DNA of 64,000 nt from Corynebacterium sp. Marseille-P3884. Lineage in GTDB: Bacteria > Actinomycetota > Actinomycetes > Mycobacteriales > Mycobacteriaceae. Below are positions 31,269-40,283 of the stretch, piece by piece (the stretch's first letter is position 1; the number at the start of each line of letters is the position of its first letter). The DNA is taken from positions 62,001 to 126,000 of the forward strand of contig NZ_JAGKSD010000002.1 in the NCBI RefSeq assembly GCF_017942225.1, given 5' to 3'. Under the pieces are notes generated by a model that saw only the letters and a program-made list of their open reading frames with translations, was not told the DNA's origin and made no database searches. The translations under genes and the position numbers were made by a program.

Positions 31269-31327
31269 AGTGATACTTCCTTACTTGTGAGAGATGTAGG
31301 TGTTTATTTCTGAAGGCAGGCGCTCTT

Positions 31328-31522
31328 TTAAGCCTTGCCGAGGAGACGCTTGGTGCGCTTGACGTCGCCCTTAGCGACGTCAGTGGTGCCGGAGAGCTTA
31401 CGACGACGCTTCGCCGACAGCTTCTCGTTCAGGTGGCGCTTACCAGCCTGCTCGCGGCGCAGCTTGCCGGAACCGGTGACCTTGATGCGCTTTGCGGTGC
31501 CCTTGTGGGTCTTCTGCTTCAT
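31328..31522 (-). CDS. rpmI: 50S ribosomal protein L35
   Basis: 64 residues, basic, with the family pattern MKQKTHKGTAKRIKVTGSGK and RRKLSGTTDVAKGDVKR. It lies 59 bp before rplT and 51 bp after infC. Confidence 0.98.
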   Translation of the reverse strand: MKQKTHKGTAKRIKVTGSGKLRREQAGKRHLNEKLSAKRRRKLSGTTDVAKGDVKRTKRLLGKA

Positions 31523-31573
31523 AGTGGTAAATCCTTTAGCTTTACTCGTTACGCCGGCTGGGCCAGCGGAACT

Positions 31574-32095
31574 CTACTTCTTACCCTTGCGAACGGGCCC
31601 AAGAACCATGGTCATGTTGCGGCCATCCTGCTTCGGACGGGACTCGACCTGGCCGACCTCCTGGATGTCCTCGGCGAGGCGCTCCAGCAGGCGGTAGCCC
31701 AGCTCCGGACGCGACTGCTCGCGGCCGCGGAACATGATGGTCACCTTGACCTTGTTGCCCTTCTCCAAGAAGCGCTCAACATTGCTCTTCTTCGTCTGGT
31801 AGTCGTGCTCATCGATCTTCGGGCGGAACTTCTGTTCCTTGACCACCGTCTGCTGCTGGTTCTTACGGGACTCGCGGGCCTTCTGGGCCTGCTCGTACTT
31901 GTACTTGCCGTAGTCCATGATCTTGCACACCGGCGGCTTCGCGTTCGGCGCGACCTCGACCAGATCGAGGTCGGCTTCGTACGCGAGCTTGCGTGCATCA
32001 TCGGTACGGACAATTCCAACCTGCTCGCCGGACGGGCCGACAAGACGAACTTCCGGAACGCGGATGCGTTCGTTGATCCGAGCTTCAGCGCTGAT
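31574..32095 (-). CDS. infC: Translation initiation factor IF-3 with AUC start codon
   Basis: 173 residues if started at ATC 32095-32093, which follows AGGAG by five bases and begins the conserved sequence [20 protein letters not shown]. The upstream open frame (to 32176) is not conserved-looking and crosses the leader hairpin. The N- and C-terminal IF-3 domains are intact ([36 protein letters not shown]). Rare AUU/AUC starts in infC are known to allow IF-3 to repress its own translation. Heads the rpmI-rplT operon. Confidence 0.95.
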   Translation of the reverse strand: MSAEARINERIRVPEVRLVGPSGEQVGIVRTDDARKLAYEADLDLVEVAPNAKPPVCKIMDYGKYKYEQAQKARESRKNQQQTVVKEQKFRPKIDEHDYQTKKSNVERFLEKGNKVKVTIMFRGREQSRPELGYRLLERLAEDIQEVGQVESRPKQDGRNMTMVLGPVRKGKK

Positions 32096-32164
32096 GAGAA
32101 CTCCTAGGGGTGAGAAAGACGTGTGCTGTTCGCTACCGAATCGCTTGTGCAGCGCTCCCTCACA

Positions 32165-32205
32165 ACAAAAACCCACGTTCCATCAGCTTTGCTGTGGGAC
32201 GTGGG
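32165..32205 (-). terminator. Terminator-like attenuator hairpin in the infC leader
   Basis: On the minus strand a 15-bp stem (outer 11 bp 32195-32205 with 32172-32182, inner GCAG/CTGC-type 4 bp, 3-nt loop) is followed by TTTTTGTTG. It stands inside the 250-nt infC leader, about 70 nt before the start codon, so it can end transcription early; ribosomal-protein leader control is the likely purpose. Confidence 0.7.
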
Positions 32206-32355
32206 AGTTTATCCTCAACACGGCAGTCAGCGCACAACGCGTGCGTTTCGTACCGTTGTTTTGACCCTTAGCCTTCCATCACTGGCGGCATCAGGTGGGA
32301 GAAACTCCACTTGCAACCCGCGCGCTTTGCGGCGCGTCAGGCGGTAGTGCGTTAA

Positions 32356-32383
32356 AGGATAGCACCCTTGTGTCGCTGATCAA
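32356..32383 (-). promoter_or_regulatory. infC operon promoter
   Basis: Minus-strand TTGATC (32383-32378), 16-bp spacer, extended -10 TGC-TATCCT (32361-32356). It gives a leader of about 250 nt. The 32096-32469 stretch holds this promoter, the attenuator hairpin and the divergent start region of the Pro/Gln-rich gene, nothing else I can see. Confidence 0.6.
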
Positions 32384-32469
32384 AATCTTCGTAAATTTCT
32401 CGGTGAGCCGGGAACCTTTTGCCCCACTCGCACCGTCTAACAGATACATATTTAACTGCGAGGAGGATC

Positions 32470-35439
32470 ATGAATATCAACGACCAGCGCATCGCGCACA
32501 TCAAGCACTCACTAGCTGAGTTGCGCTCCACCACAGTCCACGCGCAACAGCTTATCGACGACATCTCTCTCACCCTCACCCACCTCAACTCCCCCGTCAC
32601 ACCTGATCATCCCGGCGGCGGTGCTCCACCCGGCCCACCACGTCCACCTACTCCACCGGGCCCTCGGGGCCCAGTCGTTCCCCCTTCCCAACAGGGCGGC
32701 TCAACTTCGCTGAAGGTCTTGAGGGGCGGGCCACGTCCTGCTCACCCCGGTCCCGGTCCGGCTGGTCACGCTCCTACCCAAGGTCCCGCTGTCCCTGGCC
32801 AGGGTCCCGCCGGGCCCGCCGGCCCACGTCCGGTGGGCCGCCCACTTCCCGGTCACGCGGTTCCACGGCAAGATCTGCCACCTAACCCTTACCGGCCGCC
32901 GCAGGTGGGTCCACCGCCGCAGGGTCCGCGTCCAGGTCCGCGCCCGCGGCCACAGCAGGGTCCGCCGCAGGGCCCACCGCCGCGGGGTCCTCAGCAGGGC
33001 CCGCCGCCACAGGGTCCGCGTCCGGGTCCGCATCAGGGCCAACCGCAACAGGGTTCTCGTCCGGCTCCCCGCCCGAGACCGCAGCAGGGTCCACCGCCGC
33101 AGGGTCCACCGCCGCGGGGTCCGCAGCAAGGTCCGCCGCCACAGGGTCCGCGTCCGGGTCCACAGCAGGGCCCACCGCAACAGGGTCCTCGCCCGGTTCC
33201 GCCGGTAAACCCGAAGCAACATCCGCAACAGGGTCGGCAGGAAGGTCCTACGCAGCAGGGCCGGCAGGAAGGTCCTTCGCGGCAGGGTCCGCAGGAAGGC
33301 CCTTCGCAACAGGGTCCTCGCCCGGTTTCGCCGGTGACCCCGGACCAACAGCCGCAGCAAAGTCCGCCTCCACAAGGCGTTCAATTAGCTCCGCAGCCAG
33401 CTCCTCCGCATAGCCAGCCGCCCGTGTTCGCTCCCTGGCAGCCGCTCAAACCTGTGGCCCCGCCTTTGACCACCGAACAGAAGGTCATTCGCGCGGCGGC
33501 CGTGCTCGGTTCGATCATCACATTCATCGGCGCGTGCTTCGGTGTCGCCCTCGCTATCCAGTCCGGGCTCCTCGGCCCTATCGGGCGGACCGTGGGTGCG
33601 TTCCTCCTCGCGCTCGTGCTCCTCGGTATCGGCATCAGGATCGATCTCCGCCGAGGCGCACAGCCGGGTGTCACTGCTCTCTATGTGACGTCGTACCTAA
33701 TCATCGTCGCCGACTTGCTTTATATGACCGGCTCGCAGCAGTGGCTATCATTCACTGGCTTATGTTTCGCGAGCGTGACAGTGTGGACAGCATTCCTTGC
33801 GCTAGCCATGTGGCGGAGGAACCTGTGGCTCGTGCTGAACATGTGCATTGCATATTTCTTCTATGGAGTCCCGATTTTCGACGGGGACGTCATCAATGTC
33901 CTCGCCTTCGTCCCGCCGTTGTTAGCTCTGGCCTTAACGTGGTTCTTTCCTTCGGATAGGACTCCAAAACTAGCGCTGTCCACTCGATTTGCCACGGGCA
34001 TTTTGATGTTCCGCGACCTCGTGGTGCTTTCGTTTCTTTCCTCGTTGGACTATGACGTGACATTCGCGAGCCTTGTCGTTTACGTCGGGGTCTTTCTTTT
34101 CATTATTGGCGAGCGCTATTTCCCGATCCGACTTACAGGGCAAACTGAACGCATTTCGATGGCCGTCCTCGCTCCTGTCATCCTGATTGTCACTTCCTAC
34201 TTCGTGATCGGACAGGTATCCCTGTGGATACCCGTAGCGGTCACGTTCGCCGCGACGGTTACCGTCGCAGTGCTCTGGTTCGACGTCAAAGACCAAGAGC
34301 AAATGCGCCTTGGCAATATTTTCCTTGCTTCGTGGCTGGGGTTTTTCGCGTTCACGTTCTTGCCGGTCGTCCTTCGCGCTTCGGGCCCCTACTCACGCCA
34401 CGGCAGTACGCAAGCGACCGGGGTTGTCCTCTTCCTTCTCGCATTCGCCGCGGTACTGGTACTACTGCGCCTTCGCCCTCTTCTGCTCCGCGTTCCGCTT
34501 CTCTCAGCTTGGTTAACCAGCCTTTTGTTCATCACCGCATATCTGCTCCCGGGCACTTTGAGTCCAAAATTTGCGCGCGCGACAACAGTTGAAAACCTAA
34601 TTGTCGGGTTGGCCCTGCTCGCTTTCCTTGTTTTCGCAGCCATCCACATCTGGAAGTGGCGCGAGATCGAAACTATCGAAAGAAGAGTCTTTGCCGGCGC
34701 GGCTCTTTGGTTCTCCACCATTGCTGTCGTAACGGCGTCCACAGCCCTCGGCGAACTCATCTCCCCGAGCTGTCTCCGCAGCATTTTCCAGGGCACCTCG
34801 GATGAACCCGATAACGTATGTCCCTCCCCGCAGGGGTATGAAGTCGGTTTCTTTGTGGGCCACATGATCATTTCGATCTCCTTGATGGCCCTTGCATCCT
34901 GGTTGCTGATCAAAAGTCCGAAGCCAGGCTCTGACTCGAAGGCCGCGCGCGTTACCGGCCTCGTCTTCGCGGGCGTTGCGACAGGAAAACTCGTCCTATT
35001 CGATATGGCCTCGCTCAACGGTGTCCCGCGCGTCATCGCATTCGTGGTTTGCGGTCTTCTGCTCATCGCGGTGGCTGTGCTCGGGGCGCAGCGTAACAGT
35101 AACGGCGGACACGCTCCCGGCCCGAGCGGTAGCTTCCCCCCGTTCATGGACGGTGCTCCGATTCCACCGGTTGGCCCCGCCGGAGAGCCACAACCTGTTG
35201 GTGCCCCGGCTCCCGTCGACTCTCACGGCCAGCACGCCCCGATCCAGGTGAGCACCGAGCCCGGGCCTGAAGTGCAAAACGAGCAGCAGCCCGCACCGGA
35301 ACCAGTGCAGCAACAGCCGGATCAAACTCCCGAACAGAAGCCTCCGCAGCAGCCCGCACCGGAACCGGAGCAGCAAGAGCCGCAGGAATCCGCGACAAAG
35401 AACAACCCCGCAGACAAGCAGGACGGTCAGCCGAGCTAG
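32470..35439 (+). CDS. Pro/Gln/Gly-rich multi-spanning membrane protein (DUF2339-like)
   Basis: 989 residues from ATG at 32470, chosen for its perfect AGGAGG ribosome site seven bases upstream. The order is: a short helical segment (1-40), a 290-residue repeat region built from PQGPRPGPQQGPP-like units with no hydrophobic helix, then about 12-14 transmembrane helices (residues about 335-875), and an acidic Gln/Pro tail. The late helix GKLVLFDMASLNGVPRVIAF resembles DUF2339/DUF2157 membrane proteins. The repeat tracts are extracellular or cytosolic adaptors of unknown partner. The membrane part has mixed codon use, unlike the strongly biased repeat part. Confidence 0.8.
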   Translation: MNINDQRIAHIKHSLAELRSTTVHAQQLIDDISLTLTHLNSPVTPDHPGGGAPPGPPRPPTPPGPRGPVVPPSQQGGSTSLKVLRGGPRPAHPGPGPAGHAPTQGPAVPGQGPAGPAGPRPVGRPLPGHAVPRQDLPPNPYRPPQVGPPPQGPRPGPRPRPQQGPPQGPPPRGPQQGPPPQGPRPGPHQGQPQQGSRPAPRPRPQQGPPPQGPPPRGPQQGPPPQGPRPGPQQGPPQQGPRPVPPVNPKQHPQQGRQEGPTQQGRQEGPSRQGPQEGPSQQGPRPVSPVTPDQQPQQSPPPQGVQLAPQPAPPHSQPPVFAPWQPLKPVAPPLTTEQKVIRAAAVLGSIITFIGACFGVALAIQSGLLGPIGRTVGAFLLALVLLGIGIRIDLRRGAQPGVTALYVTSYLIIVADLLYMTGSQQWLSFTGLCFASVTVWTAFLALAMWRRNLWLVLNMCIAYFFYGVPIFDGDVINVLAFVPPLLALALTWFFPSDRTPKLALSTRFATGILMFRDLVVLSFLSSLDYDVTFASLVVYVGVFLFIIGERYFPIRLTGQTERISMAVLAPVILIVTSYFVIGQVSLWIPVAVTFAATVTVAVLWFDVKDQEQMRLGNIFLASWLGFFAFTFLPVVLRASGPYSRHGSTQATGVVLFLLAFAAVLVLLRLRPLLLRVPLLSAWLTSLLFITAYLLPGTLSPKFARATTVENLIVGLALLAFLVFAAIHIWKWREIETIERRVFAGAALWFSTIAVVTASTALGELISPSCLRSIFQGTSDEPDNVCPSPQGYEVGFFVGHMIISISLMALASWLLIKSPKPGSDSKAARVTGLVFAGVATGKLVLFDMASLNGVPRVIAFVVCGLLLIAVAVLGAQRNSNGGHAPGPSGSFPPFMDGAPIPPVGPAGEPQPVGAPAPVDSHGQHAPIQVSTEPGPEVQNEQQPAPEPVQQQPDQTPEQKPPQQPAPEPEQQEPQESATKNNPADKQDGQPS
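32855..33380 (+). repeat. Degenerate CCGCAGGGTCC-type tandem repeats in the Pro/Gln-rich gene
   Basis: Recurring units such as CCGCCGCAGGGTCCG and CCACAGGGTCCGCGTCCGG encode PPQGPRPG/QQGPP. The same tract leaves long stop-free frames on the opposite strand (Arg/Leu/Thr-rich), which are by-products of the repeat. Length variation between strains is expected. Confidence 0.85.
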
Positions 35440-35449
35440 CTGGGCGGGG

Positions 35450-38308
35450 CTACTTCCCCGGAAGGACGTCGGCGAGGAAGTGACCGGTGAAAGAACCGTC
35501 GACCTTCGCGACGTCCTCCGGGGTGCCCTGGGCAACAACGGTTCCGCCGCCGGAGCCACCCTCGGGACCCATGTCGATGATCCAGTCAGCGCACTTGATC
35601 ACATCGAGGTTGTGCTCGATGACCAGCACTGAGTTGCCCTTGTCGACCAGGCCATTGAGGACGTGCATCAGTTTGCGGATGTCCTCGAAGTGCAGGCCGG
35701 TCGTCGGCTCATCAAGAATGTAGATGGTGCGACCGTTGGAGCGCTTCTGCAGTTCGGCGGCCAGCTTCACGCGCTGGGCTTCGCCACCGGACAGAGTCGT
35801 GGCGGACTGGCCGAGGCGGACGTAGCCCAGGCCGACGTCGCAAAGCGTTTGCAGATAGCGGTGAATCGAGGTGATGGGCTCGAAGAATTCGGTGGCCTCG
35901 CTGATGGGCATGTCGAGGACCTCGGAGATGTTCTTGCCCTTGTAGTGCACCTCGAGCGTCTCACGGTTGTAGCGCGCGCCGCCGCACACCTCGCACGGAA
36001 CGTAGACGTCCGGGAGGAAGTTCATCTCAATCTTGATGGTCCCGTCGCCGCGGCACGCCTCACAGCGACCGCCCTTCACATTGAACGAGAAGCGCCCAGC
36101 TTTGTACCCGCGGACTTTCGCCTCCTGCGTCTCAGCGAACAGGGTGCGGATCTTGTCGAAAACGCCCGTGTACGTCGCTGGATTCGACCGCGGGGTACGG
36201 CCGATCGGCGACTGGTCGACCTGCACGAGCTTGTCTAGGTGCTCGAGCCCGTCGACCTTCTTCACGCGTCCCGGAACCTGGCGGGCACCGTTGAGGCGGT
36301 TCTGGAGAGTCTTCGCCAGAATCTGATTCACCAGCGTCGACTTGCCGGATCCAGACACGCCCGTCACGGCAGTCAGCACGCCGAGCGGCACATTCACGGA
36401 GACATTATCGAGGTTGTTCTCGCGCGCACCGACGATCTTCAGCATTCGTTGCTTATCGACGCCGCGCCTTTCCCCCGGCACCTCAATCTCCTTGCGGCCC
36501 GACAGGTAATCGCCGGTGAGCGAGTTCTTCGCTTTCTCGATGCCTTTCGGCTCGCCCTGGTAAACGATTTCGCCGCCGTATTCACCGGCGAGGGGGCCAA
36601 CGTCGACAAGCCAGTCGGAGGCGCGGATGGTGTCCTCGTCGTGCTCGACCACGACGAGGGTGTTGCCGATGTCCCGCAGCTTCTGCAGCGTGGCAATCAG
36701 CCGCTGGTTATCGCGCTGGTGCAGGCCGATCGACGGCTCATCCAGCACGTAGAGAACACCCGCAAGGCCAGATCCGATCTGTGTGGCCAAGCGGATGCGC
36801 TGCGCTTCGCCGCCAGACAGGGTTCCCGCGGAACGCGACAGAGTCAGGTAGTTCAGGCCGACATCAAGCAGGAAGTGCAGGCGCGCCTGAATCTCACGCA
36901 GGACGGCACCGGCAATCATCTCCTCGCGGTAGCCCAGGACCAGGTTGTCCAGGTACTCCGAAGCGTCCTCGATGGACAGCTCCGTCAACCCTGCGATGGA
37001 CTTCTCGCCGTGGGTAGTGGAATCCAAGCGCACCGCGAGAATCTCCGGCTTCAGACGCGTGCCCTTGCACGTCGGGCACGCCACTTCACGGGTGTACGCG
37101 AGGTAGCGCTCCTTGGCGTGCTCGGATTCAGACTGCTCGATCTTGCGCTGCAAATACCCCTTCACGCCTTCAAAGGCGGAGGTGAAAGAACGTTGCCGGC
37201 CGTAGCGGTTCTTGTAGCGGACGGAGACTTTGGTTGACGTGCCGTCGATAAGCGCCTTGCGGTGCTTCGAGGGCAAAGACGACAACGGCTCGTGCGGATC
37301 GAAGCCCTCCGCCTTCGCCAACGCGACGACGAGCTTTTCGAAATACCCCTTATTCGGCGAGGAATTCCACGGCTGAAACGCATCGACCGCGGGCGCATCC
37401 GGGTCGGGAATCACGAGGTCCTCGTCGATCTCGGAACGCGTACCTAGGCCGTCGCATGCCGGGCACGCGCCGAACGGCGAGTTGAAGGAGAACGCGCGCG
37501 GCTCGTACTCCTCGACCGACAGCTTGTGGCCATTCGGGCAGGCAGTCTTCTCGGAGAAGACCTCGACGCGCGCCGGGTCGTCCTGCTCGTGCTCGACCCA
37601 GTCGAAGGCGACGAGCCCGTCGGCGAGCTTCAGCGCCGTCTCGACAGAATCCGTGAGGCGCTGCTTCTGGCTCTCTTTAACGGTCAAACGGTCGACCACC
37701 ACGTCGATATTGTGCTTGACCTGCTTTTCCAGCTTCGGCGGATCAGACAGCTGATGCGTCTCGCCGTCGACGGTGACGCGCGCGTAGCCCTGCGCCGACA
37801 GGTCCGCGAACAAGTCCACGAACTCGCCCTTGCGTTTGCGCACGATCGGTGCGAGCACCTGGAATTTCGTGCGCTCCGGCTGCTCCATGACGCGGTCGAC
37901 GATCTGCTGTGGCGTCTGGCGCTCAATCACCGCGTCGCACACTGGGCAGTGCGGCGTGCCAGCGCGCGAATACAGCAGACGCAGATAGTCGTAGATCTCC
38001 GTGATTGTGCCCACCGTGGAGCGCGGGTTGCGGTTCGTCGACTTCTGGTCAATGGACACGGCTGGACTAAGCCCGTCGATGTACTCGACATCCGGCTTGT
38101 CCATCTGCCCTAAGAACATGCGCGCGTACGAGCTCAGCGACTCGACGTAGCGCCGCTGCCCTTCCGCGAAGATCGTGTCGAAGGCCAGCGACGACTTGCC
38201 GGAACCCGACAGCCCCGTGAACACCACCATCTTGTCGCGTGGCAGCTCCACGTCGACACCTTTGAGGTTGTGCTCGCGCGCACCGCGCACCGTCAATTTC
38301 TCAGCCAC
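35450..38308 (-). CDS. uvrA: Excinuclease ABC subunit A
   Basis: 952 residues from GTG at 38308 (ribosome site GGAAGG); the 16 extra codons upstream are not family-like. Two ABC ATPase halves with Walker [10 protein letters not shown] and [10 protein letters not shown], two signatures [12 protein letters not shown] and [12 protein letters not shown], and zinc-finger cysteines ([34 protein letters not shown]). Damage recognition in nucleotide excision repair with UvrB, encoded at 43.1-45.2 kb. Two copies of the 11-mer are embedded (36451-36461, 37243-37253). Confidence 0.98.
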   Translation of the reverse strand: MAEKLTVRGAREHNLKGVDVELPRDKMVVFTGLSGSGKSSLAFDTIFAEGQRRYVESLSSYARMFLGQMDKPDVEYIDGLSPAVSIDQKSTNRNPRSTVGTITEIYDYLRLLYSRAGTPHCPVCDAVIERQTPQQIVDRVMEQPERTKFQVLAPIVRKRKGEFVDLFADLSAQGYARVTVDGETHQLSDPPKLEKQVKHNIDVVVDRLTVKESQKQRLTDSVETALKLADGLVAFDWVEHEQDDPARVEVFSEKTACPNGHKLSVEEYEPRAFSFNSPFGACPACDGLGTRSEIDEDLVIPDPDAPAVDAFQPWNSSPNKGYFEKLVVALAKAEGFDPHEPLSSLPSKHRKALIDGTSTKVSVRYKNRYGRQRSFTSAFEGVKGYLQRKIEQSESEHAKERYLAYTREVACPTCKGTRLKPEILAVRLDSTTHGEKSIAGLTELSIEDASEYLDNLVLGYREEMIAGAVLREIQARLHFLLDVGLNYLTLSRSAGTLSGGEAQRIRLATQIGSGLAGVLYVLDEPSIGLHQRDNQRLIATLQKLRDIGNTLVVVEHDEDTIRASDWLVDVGPLAGEYGGEIVYQGEPKGIEKAKNSLTGDYLSGRKEIEVPGERRGVDKQRMLKIVGARENNLDNVSVNVPLGVLTAVTGVSGSGKSTLVNQILAKTLQNRLNGARQVPGRVKKVDGLEHLDKLVQVDQSPIGRTPRSNPATYTGVFDKIRTLFAETQEAKVRGYKAGRFSFNVKGGRCEACRGDGTIKIEMNFLPDVYVPCEVCGGARYNRETLEVHYKGKNISEVLDMPISEATEFFEPITSIHRYLQTLCDVGLGYVRLGQSATTLSGGEAQRVKLAAELQKRSNGRTIYILDEPTTGLHFEDIRKLMHVLNGLVDKGNSVLVIEHNLDVIKCADWIIDMGPEGGSGGGTVVAQGTPEDVAKVDGSFTGHFLADVLPGK

Positions 38309-38376
38309 GTTCAGTCCTTCCCACGGCGTCTCTTCGAACAAACCTACCAACACCATTCCAACTACTCTTGGGTGCC

Positions 38377-38976
38377 ATGAATTCCCTCAAGCTGCACCAC
38401 GTTTCCGTGTCCAGCATGGACAACAATTGCTACCTCATCAGTTCAGGTGACCAGGGCTTGCTTATCGACGCCGCCGCCGAGCCCTCCACCCTTCTTTCCA
38501 TGGCCGAATCCGCCGGGGTGCAGATCACCGACGTGCTGACGACGCACCGTCACTGGGACCACGTCGGCGCCCTGGAAGAGGTGCTCGCCAAGACTGGCGC
38601 GACGCACTGGGCCTCCCACCTCGACGCCCCTGCCCTACCTGTTCCACCGGATGAGGAGCTCAACGAAGGCGACGAGCTTTCGTTTGCCGGCCACAAACTT
38701 CCCGTCCACATCCTCCGCGGGCACACCCCCGGCGGCGCCGCAGTCGTCGCGGAGATCGACGGTGAAATCAATCTGTTTGTCGGCGACTCCCTCTTCCCCG
38801 GTGGCGTCGGCAAGACCCACAGCGAAGGTGATTTCGTGCGCCTGTTCAACGACGTCAAGGAACGGCTTTTCGACGTCTATCCCGATTCCGCCATCGTCAG
38901 GCCCGGCCACGGCGATCCCACCACTCTCGGCACCGAACGCCCCAACCTGGATGCCTGGTGGTCACGCCGCTGGTGA
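38377..38976 (+). CDS. MBL-fold metallo-hydrolase (glyoxalase II-like)
   Basis: 199 residues from ATG at 38377. The zinc motif is present as [11 protein letters not shown], followed by the second His in [12 protein letters not shown], the bridging Asp in [11 protein letters not shown] and the last His in [10 protein letters not shown]. It begins 68 bp from the divergent uvrA start. Substrate unknown; persulfide dioxygenase or glyoxalase-II-type hydrolase are the common roles. Confidence 0.9.
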   Translation: MNSLKLHHVSVSSMDNNCYLISSGDQGLLIDAAAEPSTLLSMAESAGVQITDVLTTHRHWDHVGALEEVLAKTGATHWASHLDAPALPVPPDEELNEGDELSFAGHKLPVHILRGHTPGGAAVVAEIDGEINLFVGDSLFPGGVGKTHSEGDFVRLFNDVKERLFDVYPDSAIVRPGHGDPTTLGTERPNLDAWWSRRW

Positions 38977-39050
38977 AAATTCCAGCACCACTGACCCTCC
39001 ACAATGTCTACAGTGGAGGGGGAACATCCGCTGAATGAAGTAAGGAAAAA

Positions 39051-40172
39051 GTGAGTATGATCCGCAAACTTGCTCGTCCGATGCTCGCCTCTGTGTACAT
39101 CGCAGACGGCGTGAAGACGGTGACGAATGCGTCCGAGTACGCAGGCGATGCCGAGCGTGTCGTCGACACCATTAAGTCCGTGCTGCCCAGCCAGTACGCG
39201 CAGTACATCCCGTCTGACCCGGAGACCGTAGCCAAGATCAACGGTGGCCTGAAGATTGGCGCCGGCAGCACCTTCGCCCTGGGCAAGGCTCCGCGCCTGT
39301 CTGCTGGTCTGCTCGCCGCCTCCACCGTGGGCACCCTGCTGGGCCGCAATGCTTTCTGGGAGGCCAAGAACGAGGACGACAAGCAGCGTCGTCGCAACGG
39401 CGCGATGACCAACGTCGCTCTCCTCGGCGGTGTCCTGCTCGCTAGCGCGGACACCGAGGGCAAGCCGGGCCTGGCATGGCGCGCGCAGGATGCTGCGAAG
39501 CGCGGCAAGAAGAATATCCAGCAGGCACTGCCGACCCAGTCCGAGACCGACAAGGCCAAGAAGAAGGCTTCCGAGTGGTTCCAGGACACCGCTGAGACCG
39601 TCTCCGAGCGTGCTCAGGAAGTCGCCGACCAGGTCACCGACTACGTCGACGACAACAAGGACGACTGGAAGAAGACCGCCACCAAGTTCGCCGACAAGGC
39701 AGCTGACCGCGCATCTTCCCTCGCAGACGAAGCCACCAACTGGGCCGAGGACACCTACAAGGACGCCAAGCCGTCCAAGATCGAGAAGTTCAAGACCAAG
39801 CGCAAGGTCAAGGGCCTCGTGGGCGACCTGCAGGACAATGTCGAGGGCGGCCTCGACGACCTGCTCCCCTCCAAGATCGAGAAGTTCAAGGCGAAGCGCA
39901 AGGTCAACAGCGTTGTCAGCGATCTGCAGGACAAACTCGACGATCTGGGCCCCTCCGAGTGGGAGAAGTTCAAGGGCAAGCGCAAGGTGAACAAGGCTGC
40001 CGACAAGGCACAGGACAAGGCTCAAAACGCCATCGACGTCCTGCAGGAGGCCTTCGAGAAGCTCGACGCTTCCCCGTCCTGGTGGCAGAAGCGCAAGTGG
40101 AAGAAGAAGGCTAAGAAGGCCGAGAAGAAGGCCAACAAGTTCGTGAAGAAGGCAGAGAAGAAGCTCAGCTAA
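39051..40172 (+). CDS. DoxX-like membrane protein with Lys-rich tandem-repeat tail
   Basis: 373 residues from GTG at 39051 (ATG two codons later also possible). The first 140 residues match DoxX proteins of actinobacteria (IRKLARPMLASVYIADGVKT, hydrophobic helices around LSAGLLAASTVGTLLG and MTNVALLGGVLLASADT). The rest is a charged helical tail with about three copies of the unit S-K-I-E-K-F-K-x-K-R-K-V (near residues 243, 280 and 303), ending in poly-Lys. Strong AAG/GAC/ATC codon bias indicates high expression. A role in redox or envelope stress is the family guess. Confidence 0.8.
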   Translation: MSMIRKLARPMLASVYIADGVKTVTNASEYAGDAERVVDTIKSVLPSQYAQYIPSDPETVAKINGGLKIGAGSTFALGKAPRLSAGLLAASTVGTLLGRNAFWEAKNEDDKQRRRNGAMTNVALLGGVLLASADTEGKPGLAWRAQDAAKRGKKNIQQALPTQSETDKAKKKASEWFQDTAETVSERAQEVADQVTDYVDDNKDDWKKTATKFADKAADRASSLADEATNWAEDTYKDAKPSKIEKFKTKRKVKGLVGDLQDNVEGGLDDLLPSKIEKFKAKRKVNSVVSDLQDKLDDLGPSEWEKFKGKRKVNKAADKAQDKAQNAIDVLQEAFEKLDASPSWWQKRKWKKKAKKAEKKANKFVKKAEKKLS

Positions 40173-40201
40173 GCCTGGCGTTCACTGACCTTCAGCGTTC
40201 G

Positions 40202-40237
40202 GGCCCCGCGGCAGGGAATACTCCCTGTCCCGGGGCC
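40202..40237 (+). terminator. Hairpin terminator after the DoxX-like gene
   Basis: GGCCCCG (40202-40208) pairs with CGGGGCC (40231-40237) with an inner CAGGGA/TCCCTG stem, followed by GTTCGTTATTT. Confidence 0.65.
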
Positions 40238-40283
40238 GTTCGTTATTTGGGAACGCACAACCCGCGGTGAAAGGAGATTCAGG

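Noticed and set aside
32855..33380. Possible CRISPR array
   Set aside because: The repeats are in-frame Pro/Gln coding units with no unique spacers, and no cas genes are present.
32701..33384. Minus-strand 227-codon frame rich in RTLLRR units
   Set aside because: Mirror of the PQG repeat tract on the other strand; no start context and no known family.
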